A stretch of DNA of 64,000 nt from positions 64,029,053-64,093,052 of the forward strand of contig CM060732.1 in NCBI GenBank assembly GCA_030704615.1, written 5' to 3'. Position 1 is the stretch's first letter. Each line of letters starts with the position of its first letter. A program made the position numbers and the translations under genes. Shown in pieces: positions 12,180 to 24,987 of this stretch. The notes beneath the pieces are model-generated. The model was not told where the DNA came from and made no database searches. It was given only the letters and a program-made list of their open reading frames with translations. Origin of the DNA: Takakia lepidozioides (Eukaryota; Streptophyta; Takakiopsida; Takakiales; Takakiaceae).

Positions 12180-15100
12180 ATGTCGGAGAACAAGGAGAGG
12201 ACGGTGAAGGCCCTTGACATAATGCAGAAGGAATTGCAGGTTCCACGCCATGTTGTGGCGCCAATTCTTCGGAACCTTTTGCAGGTGTGCTGGACTGTGT
12301 TTTTTGAGGGCGTGTAGGTGTGATCGACCTGATAATAGTTCTGGAATATAGTAAAGGGAAAAGCTGCTTGAAAGCTGACTATTCAGCTCCCTTGGTGCTG
12401 TACATTTAGATTGTAGCGTTTGTATCAATTATGGTTGTATTGTATTCTGTAGTGTTTTTTTCATGCTACTGAATTGTTTTGAATCATAACATGAATTGAA
12501 GGAAGAATCATGTGGCACGAGGTGTTCTTGTGCATTTGATATGGGCTGGATGCTATGCATCTTCCTTCTGTCACAGGCATACGAGAGTGAATGGAGGCAT
12601 ATTGAGGCAGACGGCTACCGCGTATTGGCTGATGCTGTCTTCCAACATCAGGAGAACGTGGTAAGTTTTCGTGACATTTCTGCAGTCGAAGGGAGCGGCA
12701 GTTTTAGTACAAGTTTCAGTGTGATAATGACTACATTACGTTGTTTGGGTTGTATGCCCCACTCACATGCGGATGCTCCTATTCTCAGTGTCAAAGAGAT
12801 CGCTGGATTGTACATGCTTCACTATAAGTTATCCTAAGATGTAAAATTGACATGCTCGATTGGACTTGAAGGTAGTCTTCGTTTCCTTGGGTAGAGTAAT
12901 GTAACCCGTACACCATTTAATTCATGCAAAAGTCCCATGTACAATTGGCCCCTCCCAATGCTTTGACTCTCACATATTAAAGCTAGGACCCATCTCATGT
13001 CTGCATTAGGGACACTCCACATCTTAGGTTGAAGTTTCAGCGATTGTCTCTTTCTGAATACCAGTAGAATTTTATTAAGATGGCACATTCGACAGCTGCT
13101 TGTAATATAACACACAGGCGGACCTGCAGCGACAGACTTGCACAGGATCAAATTAAGGCACTGCAGAGGAAAAATATCTCTTTTCTAACTCTCCTGAGAC
13201 GCAATTTTTTGATCATTCTCCGGAGATCGCTTCCCATGCCTGTTACATTCTTGTTCTTATGGGGTCAACAGAGTGGTGATGTTCCGTCTGCTGCAATGCA
13301 ATGGAGGAATTAACAGTTACTGGGGTTGTAGGTGTGAAGGAGAAGTACCAACTTTGTCTTTTCATGCGAAGGAATTTATGGTCAAGAAATTGCTATCTTT
13401 CTCAAAAGGCTCAACTGCTTCCTCTGCAGGCCAAGAAGATGGCACCTGGATCCTCAGGCAGGAGAGCCAAGAGAACTCGGGAGAGGGCTAAACCTTCCAG
13501 AGAAGTGAAACGGAAGGCTCGGCAAGTGGAGAGTGATGAATCCTCAGATTCAGGTCTGGAAAGCTCTCAAGGGAATGGCGGTGATGAGAATAATTCCTTC
13601 CCTACAGCAATTGCATCTCGAATTCACAATGACAGTGGCAAAACCATGCAAAACCAACAGTCACTGTCTAGTGCAGCGGAAGCAATCAATGTGCAACAAC
13701 AAGCTACAGTTTTTGATCCTCGAGAGGCATATCCAATGCGCGGAAGTATCCCTAAGGTTGCTGGAGATCGAGTTAGGTGTGCCGCAATTGACAGTGTGGT
13801 TGTACAAAAGCCGGCTGTACCGCAGGTCTGTCAACTAGCCTAGAACCTTACCTGCTGCTGTTTACTACCTGTGAGCATTTGCTGCTGCTTGACTGCTAGG
13901 TTCTTATTTCATTCAGCTTCTGATGTGATGTGCATTGGTAACTTTGGGAGGACCAAAGGAGGGTCTATACCAAACAGAGGATACGCAGACCCGTTGAAGA
14001 GGGGTTTGAGTTACTCCTTGGAATGCAGATAATTGATAATGAGGCGTCATGTCTGGGATTCCTGCCCTCCCAAAGCTCCTAGCATGCTCCTTGCCTGGGG
14101 CCTCTCTCTCTGCTTTTCTGTTTCTCTCCAACGCCTGGAATATCTCACGGGATGTACTTGAGATGGGATTGAAGTCAACATTAGTAAGGCTGCAGATGCC
14201 CGAAGGGCGGCCCAATTTGGGCCCAGACTGAAGTTCAGACTAGGAGTAGGTGGCCTACCTCTGCGCAGTGAGGTAACTCAGCTAGGAATAGGCATGGGCA
14301 TGATTTTCAGGATTGCAAGCATTTTCTGGTGCATTGCAATGGTTATCTGTCTGAATGAGAGCATAAAAAGAGGATGTTACCCTGCCACTTTTTGCAGTTT
14401 GAGAAGCTCAAGATCAAGCTAAAAGCTTTTGTCTTCCTTTGATCTCAAATGTGAGGGTGAATAGTTACATCAAGTTTCGGGAGAAAATCTAGTCCCACAA
14501 TAGGCTTACTTCAGTAGTGGGCCCCTTTCTGCTCTCCTTCCATCCTCCTCCTGCCTTTCCTCCCTTTCCTGCTACTTGAAAGGGGCACAAGGCTGTGTTA
14601 AGCAAAGTCTTTTATTAATACCATCATCTCTGTGTGTGTAATTCAGAATATTCGCTTAAATAACTTACTGGGAATTTCTTGCATTTACTTTGCAGGATCA
14701 GCACATTCAAGGCAAATCAAAAGAATTGGCATGTATGCAGTGTCTGAAGCAGGCAGCCGGTTCTACTACAGGCAGCGGGGAAACCCCTGGCAAAGTCAAA
14801 GGTCAACCATTAGGCCAGCAATTTCTCCCAGATGTTGCCACCACACTGGGAGGGGATCATTTTTGTGGATTGACCCTAAAGGAGAAAAGGAGATCTTTGG
14901 AAGATCCTGCTTTGACAGGCATGTTCAAGAAACCAAAAATGGAACTGCCAGATCCTTGTCACATGGGTATAGGACCCTCTCAGTCTGATGTTGTGGAAAC
15001 TCCCACCTACACCAGCAGATCACAGCCACGGTTACAGGCCGAAAATTCTCACCCCACAGTTCACCCTATTCGTCAGATAAACGAGCCCCCCGAGACGCAA

Positions 15101-18100
15101 GGGGGCATGGTTGGACAACCAGCTGATGAGCCAAGTGTGCCGCCACAGATGGTCAGTTCTAGACAACCCTGTTCCTCTCTCTCTTCTCAACAAGTACCAG
15201 CTTCTGCTGAAGTCCAACCTCCATGCACAAAGATTCATCCACTGACAGTAGTGAAGGCTGAACCTGTCTGCCCTGAACATCTGGTAAGTGTATCGCCTGG
15301 GACCCAACAAGGCATGGTTGGCCAACCACATGATCAGCCAAGCTTGCCATCAGGGATGTTCACTTCCAGACGACCCAATACCTCTCCCTCTTCTCATCAA
15401 GTCCTGACTTCCGAAGTAGTCCAACCACTGTGTACAACCATTGCAAAAGATCATCCACCCACAATTGTGGAGGCTGGACCTGTCTTCCACAAACATCCAG
15501 TGAGTGTATGGCCTGAGGCCCAACATGGCTTGGTGCAATCAGTAGATCAGCCAAGTTTTCCTTCACAGGTGGTTGATTCTAGACAACCCTGTAGTCCACT
15601 TGCAGGCGTGAAGGCTGAACCTGTCTTGCATGCATGTCCAGTGAGTGTATCACTTGAGACCTACCATGGCAGGGCTGAGTCAACTGATCAGCCAAGCTTG
15701 CCTTCACATGTGGTCAGTTCTAGACAACACAGTGCCTCTTTATTTTCACCACCGGTGTCGGCTTCCGCAACAGTCCAACATTGTGCACTTAAAGCTGTGA
15801 AGGCTGAACCTTTCTGTCAAGAACATCCAGTCATTGAGCAATCAGTTGGTCTGTTTCAGATGGTCAATTTTAGAGAACCCAGTACCTCTCTGTCTTTTCA
15901 GCAAGTGACAGTTTCTGCAGAAGTACAACCTCTATGTGGCCCAATTGCAAGCAATCCTCCACCCACAAGTGTGAAGGCTGAACCTGGTGGCCATGAGCAT
16001 CCAGTGAGTGTATCACCTGGGACCCAACAACTCATACCTGGCCATCCAGTTGATCCGCCAAGTTGGCCTTCACAGATGATCATTTCTGGACAAACCTCTC
16101 AGCAAGTTTCTGCACAAGGCCAACCTCTGCCTACCGCAATAAACCCTCCACACACTCTTGTGAAGGCTGAACCTGTATCCCACGAACATCTGGGGACTGA
16201 AACGCCTGGGACCCAAGAAGTCGTGCTTGGGCAAGCAGTAGTTGTGAAGGCTGAACCTGTATCCCATGAACATCTGGGGATTGTATCACCGGGGACCCAA
16301 CAATTGATGCGTGGGAAAGCAGTTGAGCAGCCGAGTTTACCTTCACGGCTCGTTGATTCTGGACAAACCTGCAGCTCTCTCTCTTCTCTGCAAATCCAGC
16401 CTCTATGTGTCACCTTTGCACAGCATTATTCACTTATGAAGGCTGAATCCGTCTCCAAAGAACATCCGGTGAGTATTGACCCCTGTCCACCTCTGCTGGT
16501 TATCTTTTGGTGTTGGAATAAGGTGTTTTTAAACATCTTCAACTAGGGTTATGAAGCTACCTCCAAAGAAGTCCAAATGATTTATGTCAATGCTTCCAGA
16601 GTTTTACAAGTTAGTTGTGTTTCTTCTCAGATGTTTGTTTGCATTGCAGAATGAAATTGTGGTGAGTATAACAGTGGAACCCGAGGAGATCAAGCAGCTT
16701 CAAACTCAGAGAAGCAAAGATGGACATTTCTCTGACATGGCTAGGCCCCAGCAGGCTGGAATTCCTCTCATGACAAGCACCCCAAGGCAACAAGAATCTA
16801 GCAGCCAAGACAAGAAAGAATCTGGTAAGTTTAGCAGGACTTCATGCATATTTTTCAGCCTGTTTTTGGATGTGTCAGGAAAATTGTCTGGGAACATGAG
16901 GAAAATAGTCGGAATGAAGGCCCCTCAGAATGATCAACCGTTCTTTGCTACTGAAGAGCCCTGGGGCCCCAGCTACTGGTATGGAGTAGTTCCTTGCTAA
17001 TTTAACTCTGTATGTTGGATCTAGAAGGTTTTTCTCCCAACTGCCAGGGAACAATCCAACTTTGACTAACTAATTTTAAAGTATTTCAGGATTTCTTAGT
17101 TGCAAGGTTTTGGGTCAGAGGCATCTCCGATTTGGTCTTCCCTTCAGATACATTTATAAGGACTTGTTTCTACATATCAATTTAGACGAGCAGAAGTTGC
17201 ACCAGTTGCCGGTCACCAATTGCTGCAAGTTTGGCTTCTTCAAACTGCCAGCTCCAAAGTTCATGCAGTAGTCCTCCGGGAAAAGGGGAACAAAGCTAGT
17301 AAATTGGTGAACTAAAGTGAATTGAATTCATCTCATAAATGATAGGTAACTTTCATGTCTTAAGTACGCTCGGTCATCAGTCTGATATCAAGAGAGATCT
17401 ATGAAGTTTGTTGAGATTTCATCTAGAACTCCACTGGGAATCAGTGCACTCATTGTTCTGCAACTCAGAACTGGCTTAAGATTATTTGATTTTTGCTTGC
17501 TTTCCTGAAAACTCCCCTGTGGACTTCCATGCTGCTTTTCATGCTATACATATCTCAAGTCCTATTTTGGTGCAGTAATGGTCTACTTGTGATACAGCCC
17601 AGCTTTCTTTCAAATTGCGGCATTTGTTGCACACAGACTATTTCTTTTTGCTAGGTTTATTTAAGTTTGTTAAAAATTGTCAATTTGCCAGGAATTTCAC
17701 CCGCTGAATTAGGTTCTAGGGGATTGATGAAGGAAAGCATGAAAGCAAGCCAGAAATGTGACAATGCCCTTTTGGCTCTTGCCATGAATTACATGGAGTT
17801 GGGGGAGTTATCAACATCTGCAACAGACTTGCTATCATCAGATAGTGGGGGCTGCCCAGACTCAACAAAGGCACCAGAGGATGGAAGTGCAAGTATAGCA
17901 CCAGAATCTGCAGCTCTGACAGGAGGGCGGACAGATCTTAATCTGCACACAGGTGCTGGAGATAGCGGGTTACCATGCAAACGCAAGACTCATATGCAGG
18001 TAGTAGACAGCAGTGACATTCAGTCAGCTCTGGATAGAGCTGAAGGAGGAGGGCCCAAGTGTTCCCAAAAATCAGGCAGACCCCCTAGGAATGGGATTTG

Positions 18101-20136
18101 TTCATACCGATCGACTCCCTCCCCAAGCACTAGCGGATCAGGTGAAAATTCAAAGAGACGCTCAACTAGAAAAGCACGATCAGAATCAGGGGGAGCTCTG
18201 GAGGCCCACCGTGCCATGAAAGAAGAACAGCTCGACCCTGAACTCCAGAAAGTTGACCGGCATGACTCAAGTGACCTGAGTAGGGGGACAGAGAAGATCG
18301 CCATTTCCCTTGTTTATACATCCACCAGCGGGACCTTGCCAAGTGACTTTTTTTATGTTTCCCAGAATGTACTTTACCAGGACGCATATGTGCGTTTCCC
18401 CCTGTCAAGGATTGGGGAGGACGACTGTTGCATCGCTTGTGTGGGGAACTGCCTGGAATCGGAGATTCCATGTGCTTGTGCAAGACAGACTGGGGGTGAA
18501 TATGCATATACAGTGGAGGGCTGTTTGCAGCAGAAGTTTATACAACAAGAGGTGGATAGACAGATGAAACCAAACTTGGCTTACTGCCGGGCTGGTTTGT
18601 GCCCTGAACGCAAGAAGAATGAGCTTTGCAAGGGCCACATCCACAGGCGCTTCCTGAAAGAGTGCTGGGACAAGTGCGGTTGTAAAAAACTCTGCGGTAA
18701 CCGTGTTGTTCAGAGGGGGATTGGTCATAGGCTGCAGGTGTTTTGGACAGCTACAGGGAAGGGCTGGGGTATCCGAACACTAGAGGACCTGCCTGCTGGT
18801 TCTTTTGTTTGTGAATATGCTGGGGAGATCCTCACAAATACAGAGTTGTACCTAAGGAACACCAACGGTGGTAATGCCAAACACCACTTCCCAGTGCAGC
18901 TAGATGCAGACTGGGGCTCTGAGAGCATTCTGAAAGATGAGGAGGCACTGTGCCTGGATGCGACTTACTATGGGAATGTTGCCCGTTTCATCAATCATAG
19001 GTGGGGCTGCAGGCATTCAACATTGTTCTATATGTGCAAAATTGAAAGTGCCCTGTGGGATGCTGACAGTCAAGTTGTCCATGCAACCTTCAATTTCTTG
19101 TCCTGTCAGCTGGTAGCAGAAAGTAAGGAAGGTAGCTCTATCAGCTTTGTTTCTTTTGTTCTATGTGGAGGTAAGTGGAGTAAGGCGTTATCTAGGGCTC
19201 CTCCCAGTGTTGGTTAGCTGCGTGCATCATTCACTTACCATTCCAGTGAATGTATGAGACTTACTCTATTAGTGGTCTTACAGATCTTGGCAGTATAAAA
19301 ATTTGTTTACCATGTGTGATGCAGGTGCTTTGATGCCAACATGCTAGATATGCCCGTGGAGATTGAGAGCCCTGACCATCATTATTATCATGTACGTTAT
19401 CAGCTGTGATCTGCCCCTGGAAAGTCTATCAAGAGTTGCTTGCTTAACTTCTTTCCAGCACACTTCTCAGACCCTCAATATTGAGATCCATTCACCACTG
19501 TCATAATGAGTATTTTGTGGAGTTACAGATCATTGCATGCAGGGGAACCGTCCATCTTGCATCAGGTGATTTTTGGTACTTCCTATAAGTCAGGTCATGA
19601 ATTTAATATCAAGATGTCTACACTCTTAGAGGGGTGCTAATATACTTGTTCTCCTCCATTGCAGCTAGCATTTTTCACCAGTCGTGCAGTCAAAGCAAAT
19701 GAGGAGCTCACTTGGGTACATTCTAACACTCCCTGGAAATATTCAGTACTGATCTTCTTACTCAAGGAAGCAGTCCATGTAATTTTACTGCATGTAGTAA
19801 TTATACAAAATTGACTCACTTCATTGCTCGACTGCTGTTGGGACTTCTCATAGCACCTGACTTGAGATCTGTTGCTTTGAGCACGGTTATTGTTGTTGTG
19901 GTTCTGTTACAGCTGCTAGATTGTGGAATTTTCCATAGTCAGTCTGACCCCGTTAGGGGAGGGTTTGTCCTTGATATCTTTGATAATTATCTGGCTTGCA
20001 AACTGCTAATGTGTCAGAATTATCTGGTTGTATTATGCAGGACTATGGAATTGACTTTGATGACGATGGGCACCCTATAAAGGCATTTAAGTGTCGTTGT
20101 GAGAGCTCTTACTGCAGAGGAAAGGGATCAAAGTGA
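12180..20136 (+). CDS. SUVR: SUVR-type histone H3K9 methyltransferase (WIYLD, pre-SET, SET, post-SET)
   Basis: This enzyme family uses S-adenosylmethionine to methylate histone H3 lysine 9 in silenced chromatin. Exons: 12180-12284, 12577-12660, 13430-13825, 14696-16468, 16650-16824, 17692-19000, 19325-19391, 19665-19715, 20041-20136. Phases join throughout, giving about 1,351 residues. Exons 1-2 encode the plant-specific WIYLD domain (ALDIMQKELQVPRHVVAPIL ... EADGYRVLADAVFQ). Exon 3 is basic and serine rich, possibly a nuclear signal (KKMAPGSSGRRAKRTRERAK). Exon 4 (591 residues) is repetitive, see separate entry. Exons 6-9 hold a Cys-rich pre-SET, the SET motifs GKGWGIRTLEDLPAGSFVCE, ARFINHRC and ELTWDYGIDF, and a post-SET CRCESSYC. 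The NHxC and DY catalytic motifs look intact. SUVR1/2/4 in Arabidopsis are about half this length, the excess being the linker. SUVR2-like function (RNA-directed silencing) is possible but not provable here. Confidence 0.93.
15031..16468 (+). repeat. Coding tandem repeat array in the SUVR linker (VKAEP units)
   Basis: About eight degenerate units of roughly 30-70 codons lie inside exon 4. A full unit runs QPSLPSQMVSSRQPCSSLSS, then QQVPASAEVQPLCTTI-like, then VKAEPVSHEHPVSVSPGTQ-like. The VKAEP codons begin at about 15251, 15608, 15797, 15971, 16160 and 16244, with a variant MKAES at 16436 and a decayed VEAGP near 15463. Units share DNA as well as protein identity, which points to tandem duplication in place. 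Confidence 0.85.
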
Positions 20137-22123
20137 GAGGAGAAGGGAATAAAGAGGGCCTCTGTGCACACTGCTGATTGTGTTATATATTACTCGCGTG
20201 AAACTCAGGTATGACATCATAGGTGGACCAGCCTTGCTTGTACTGCCTGAAGAATCTCTCCAATTGACAAACTTACAGAAAGGAGAGACTCTGAAGAAAA
20301 GTTAGGGGAGTGTGGGGAGGAGGGCTCAAAACAGGAAAGGTGGAAGAGGGAACCAGAAGTGGGTAAGATTGAAAATATTAGTGGCAGTGATAGATGGAAA
20401 CAAGCTAGTGTACCCTTGCCATTGCATTCTTCTAGAATGTTTTGATTGTGCCATGGGTTTTAGGTGGTTGAGAAGTTTCTACTAAGATATACTCGACTGC
20501 TTGATTACTGGTCACCCCCAAAACGTGCGAGCTAGTTGGTCGTATCCGCTGTAACCTAATTCTTGAAGGGCATTTCCTTTCCCTTATGCCATGTGTCCAC
20601 TCCTAGACTAAGTTGAAATTGAATCCAACTCAACTGGATGGGTATCAAACACATCTTTTTGCGCAGATTAGGACGACCAGAGTGACCCTTATTAACTGTT
20701 TTAAAAATCTGTTCTGGTCGATCTTCCAGGTATGGAGCAGAGTCTTTTGTGAGACCGACACATCCTCCAAGCATTGTTTGTTGTGTGTGAGGACGTGGAG
20801 GAAGCGCATCAACTTTTGATTTGGAGATCCAATTTTGACCCACGTTGCAGTAGTATCCTGATCATGCAATGGTCTGTTAGAGTTTTTGGACACACTAAAT
20901 TGTCCTTGGAACTACATACCTGTAACTAGATGTGATTTTGCTGAGAACTCTTGAGAAGTCTTAACTCCATAAATACCTTGAAGACGGGTTAATATGTTGT
21001 TTTGTATGATATGATGAACACCATGTCAGAAGCTTTGCTTCCATCAGGCTGCTGGAAACTGGAGAAAGGAGTCTTGTTACGAAATTGACTGGACAAAATT
21101 GTTGGTCAAGCCTAATTCTGATTAAGAACGTTACCTTAAATTATGTCATCAGAGCAGTATGTTGCGGAGCTGGCTCTTCCAACCCTTTCTAAGGTGTCAT
21201 TAGAATTCGAAAGAAATCAGACCTTTGCAGTATTTGTATATTGGCACTTTCATATTTAGTTTATGTACACAACCCACATTGGGGCCTTTCGTCTGTTTAC
21301 TATTTGAAGCCTATAGCCTCCAAGACTTCCCTCCCCACCCATCGCCTCCAACTAGGCTGCAGAAGAGAGATGTATGTCTACTCCTACAGCCAAGCCAAGG
21401 TCTTCATGCAGATCCAACATGGAGCCATGTAGGATCTTCAGACTTCGATCAAACTTCCGTATGGGTATGGTGGTAGTTATTAACATCCATGGACGTCACA
21501 GGAATATCAAGTTGTCAAATCTTAGGAAGGTTTGTTTCGTCATGAGCTCCTGAGCAGCGGTGATCTGCTTCCCACAAGCTTTATTCCTCTAGTGTTTGGA
21601 TGTCTTGTCTTTCTGCAGCAAAAGCAGCTCCCTTTTCTCTGTCAAATCTACTACTGGTATCTGATCATGGTGTAGGATTGCCTCTTCACTCACCTGACTT
21701 TTGCTGTGGCAATGTTATTCCCAGCCTTGAATCCATGTTCAGGATGAACTGGTTCAAAGAAGGAAGGTCATGCTATAGAAAGGGAAGTAGGAGATTTCCT
21801 CATAGCAACTGATAAACATGTGTATTGCAACAACCCATCCTACTCATTCTTCAGTCTGTCTCTCTGAACTTTTAGGAAACACTGAGCTGCTCTCTCCTCG
21901 TGGGTTGCTGGAAATCCGTAGTTGTGTTGAGAGACAGTTCTTTTGGAGGGTTCAACTTACAACTTTAATTTCTTTACCCATAGTTAGATCATTATTGCCA
22001 TGTGTCTGAGCCCCTGGAGCTTGGTACTCCAGATGTTCAGGGAATAACAAACGTCCCAATGCGTGGTCAATGACATACTCAGACACATACTGCCTGTGTT
22101 TGTAGATGCAACACCCATGTCAC
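20137..22123. other. Convergent intergenic region, SUVR to HemW-like gene
   Basis: The 3' ends of the two genes lie 2 kb apart. Several open frames of 60-95 codons occur on both strands, but none shows a domain or a codon pattern I can support. No RNA gene or clear repeat was recognised. Confidence 0.45.
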
Positions 22124-24172
22124 CTATATACAATTGAGATAGTTGCCCCCGCTAGGCAATGCGGAGAATATGGATGCTATTACTTCATTTGACAGCAAAA
22201 AACCCTCTGGGTCTGTAAGGCGAACGAATGCTGCCATGCTTACATCTGAGGATAAAAACGTTGTCCCCAAGTTATTTACCGTTCCACTTACCTGGTCTGT
22301 ACTTTCAACTCTGACAGACTGATTTTCTAAAAGTCCTTCCCCAGCATCACTCCATGGTGTCTCTGCTTTCTCATACTGACTCTCAAAACCTTCACCGACT
22401 AGCCCCTGCACTTGCACTTGATTAGATGTGCAGGATGCTGCAGGTTCTGCAAAGCAAACTCCTCCCATTCTTGGGTCAATTTGCTCAGTTGCTATGCCAG
22501 GTTGCACACATGCATCAGAAGGCATTGTATTTACAACCAAACATTCGTCACTAAGAAATTGTGGCTCCTTCCCTTTCTCCTCACCTACCCTTGCAAGGAC
22601 TTCCACTGGGAGGGGCTTCCCACTAATATCCAAAGCAACAACATGCCCACTCTTTGCAAAAGGCAACAACGACTTACACACAACAGCAGCGACAGAGGGT
22701 CCAAACCTCGATTCGAACTTTCTGATATCTAATCCCTGGGCTAGTCTAAGAGAGAGCATTACAGTGTCAAGCACTCTCTCTTCACAACTGTCTTGGAGAC
22801 AATCAATCTGCCCCCCTGACTGTTCAAATTTCTCCACAAACTCTGCATAGCCCTTGAATTTACGAGGTCGCGAGAAGCGCTTGCCACCCACATAGCTAGT
22901 GGACCCTAAACCGACTGCAAAGTAGGGCAGATTGTGCCAGTATACAAGATTATGCCTGCATTGGTAACCCTCCTTAGCATAGTTACTGATCTCGTAGTGT
23001 TCATACCCTGCCGCTCTGAGCTTTGCTGATGCTGTCTTGTAGAATTCTGCTGACTTCTCGTCGCTGGGCAGAGGTGCCTGCCCAGCCTTGTACCACCGGT
23101 TAAAGAGGGTTCCCTCTTCAATTTGCAGATCATACACAGATATGTGGGCGGGCAATGCCATCACAGCCTCTTTCAAAGTGTGCTCCCAATGACCTAAGGT
23201 TTGGTTGGGCAGAGACGAGATGAGATCTAGGCTCCAGTTCTTAAGCCCACTTGCGTGAATAGCATCAATGGCTTCATACACTTCTCTCAATCCATGGGCC
23301 CTTCCACAAGCTTCCAGAAGTTCACTTTGAAAGGACTGCACGCCCATAGAAACCCTAGTCACTCCACCTTCCATCAATTGCCTCAGAGACTGCAAGTCGA
23401 AGGTTCCAGGGTCCATTTCAATAGAAATCTCAGCCCCAGATTCAATCCCAAAGTGCGTTCGCAACGTCTCTATTATGCGCAGGAGCAGAGGAGGAGGAAG
23501 AAGTGAGGGGGTCCCACCCCCGAAGAACACCGTCTTCAAGGGGCTGCTGGGGTTGGCCATGGCTGAGAGCCTAATCTCCCGGCACACTAAGTCGACATAA
23601 TTCAACATGCCAGCATCCATGTGAGCGCTCTTGCTCTCCGTTCTCTCGCCCACAGCCACGATGGGGAAGTCACAATAAAAGCAGCGGCGTCGGCAAAAGG
23701 GGATGTGAATGTACACCGACGAGGCGGGGGAACCCAGTTCATGCCAATTTGACTGGAATGGAGACGGGTTGAGAGACAGATCCAAAGAGGAAGTCGCTTG
23801 GGTCGCAAAGGAGACTAAACTACTATTAGGCACTAGATCCCTCTGCGCTTGCAGAAAGGAAGCAGACAGAGATCCATATAGATTTTTGGAAGTTGGGCGG
23901 GGTAGAAATACAGGTTGAGAGGCAATGACAAAGGGGAAATGTGTGGTACCGAAATATGAAGCTGACAAATGCATCCCACACAATGATGCCTTCATCGTCA
24001 TTCCCACCTGAGAAGGGTTATTCCTGTTGCAAATCCAGTGCTGGAAATTCACACCTCCCACGATGCAGCAGTCGGATGCAGCTGGCCAGCATCTGGTAAA
24101 CCCAATTTGGTGATAGATATGCCTACAGACAGCCATGTTGGCTCTTCTCCTCTGCACCCCGACTTCATTCAC
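22124..24172 (-). CDS. HemW/HemN-like radical SAM protein (oxygen-independent coproporphyrinogen oxidase family)
   Basis: This is an intronless 682-residue protein. Family members bind a [4Fe-4S] cluster and S-adenosylmethionine; HemW proteins are thought to carry and insert heme, while true HemN decarboxylates coproporphyrinogen III. Residues about 153-169 read VYIHIPFCRRRCFYCDF: cluster cysteines C160, C164, C167 with Phe at the place of HemN's extra Cys, which favours the HemW subfamily. Further motifs are FFGGGTPSLLPPPLL, ISIEMDPGTFD, RVSMGVQSFQSELLEACGRA, WSLDLISSLPNQT, YEHYEISNYA and CRHNLVYW. About 150 residues precede the core, perhaps an organelle transit region. The C-terminal winged-helix part is split by an insert of roughly 110 low-complexity residues (about 530-645). 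Lack of introns could mean an ancestral single exon or retroposition. Confidence 0.9.
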   Translation of the reverse strand: MNEVGVQRRRANMAVCRHIYHQIGFTRCWPAASDCCIVGGVNFQHWICNRNNPSQVGMTMKASLCGMHLSASYFGTTHFPFVIASQPVFLPRPTSKNLYGSLSASFLQAQRDLVPNSSLVSFATQATSSLDLSLNPSPFQSNWHELGSPASSVYIHIPFCRRRCFYCDFPIVAVGERTESKSAHMDAGMLNYVDLVCREIRLSAMANPSSPLKTVFFGGGTPSLLPPPLLLRIIETLRTHFGIESGAEISIEMDPGTFDLQSLRQLMEGGVTRVSMGVQSFQSELLEACGRAHGLREVYEAIDAIHASGLKNWSLDLISSLPNQTLGHWEHTLKEAVMALPAHISVYDLQIEEGTLFNRWYKAGQAPLPSDEKSAEFYKTASAKLRAAGYEHYEISNYAKEGYQCRHNLVYWHNLPYFAVGLGSTSYVGGKRFSRPRKFKGYAEFVEKFEQSGGQIDCLQDSCEERVLDTVMLSLRLAQGLDIRKFESRFGPSVAAVVCKSLLPFAKSGHVVALDISGKPLPVEVLARVGEEKGKEPQFLSDECLVVNTMPSDACVQPGIATEQIDPRMGGVCFAEPAASCTSNQVQVQGLVGEGFESQYEKAETPWSDAGEGLLENQSVRVESTDQVSGTVNNLGTTFLSSDVSMAAFVRLTDPEGFLLSNEVIASIFSALPSGGNYLNCI

Positions 24173-24987
24173 CGCTGCTCTGTGTGTTAGGATGAGGTGG
24201 AAAGCAGGACACGTTCAAACTTCAAATATCCAACAGAGTTCAAATGCACAACCCTCGTGAAAACATCTTCGTCTCTCTGACATCATCTGAATCAATAGTG
24301 AATCGATAGTGTCGCCGACGGATCGAGATGAGAAAGAAGACATGACTGGGTTGTGCCCATTCATTGAACCTTCAAAGCTAATTTTGTAACAGATATGATA
24401 AGGCCAGTTAGATCCGATACCATGCTTCGAAGCGGAAGTCACAACGTCTAAACACTTCAGACTTTCGAAGCAGATCTAACAAGATATCAGATAGTCGGAG
24501 AACCTGTGAAACATTATCGCGAGGTCTCAGGGGAACTGGCAAGAGGAGATGACCTTCATTTCGATACCTTGGATGACCGTGTTTACGCAGGTCGGACACT
24601 AGATTGCAGCGAGGGATACCAAGAGCGTTCAACACACAAATTCCTGTAGCATATAGTTTCCCCCAGAATTCTCTGTTGCTCTATTCCAGTAGGGGGTGAC
24701 ACACCCACAAGTAAAAGCTACCTATAAGTTCACATTTCTGCATGTTAGATATTATTGTTGGAAATTCAGGTTACAGGCTGCCAAGGCTCCTCCAAGTTGG
24801 ATTAGAAATGTTCCAAGTGCCTTGAAATCTGACATGGTTCTCAAATAGTGAAATGTGCAGGGCTGGAGAGTCCGACTAAGAAATATTTGAAGGCAAACAG
24901 TGCTCTGAAAAAGTTTGAAGCAGGGAAATGCTTGCGCAGCTTGAACTGCATGAGATGCGGAGCACTTTTGATAGGTTAGAATGGGAT
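24173..24987. other. Tandem intergenic region (exonuclease 3' end, HemW-like 5' end)
   Basis: About 0.8 kb with no supported gene. It should contain the promoter of the HemW-like gene (just above 24172) and the 3' untranslated region of the exonuclease gene (just below 24988). No motif stands out. Confidence 0.4.

Noticed and set aside
13913-14271. Coding-looking stretch in a SUVR intron (plus strand KAADARRAAQFGPRLKFRL before gtaact; also a 100-codon minus-strand frame)
   Set aside because: The splice phases do not fit exons 3 and 4, and no homologue in SUVR proteins is known to me. It is more likely an old element fragment or chance.
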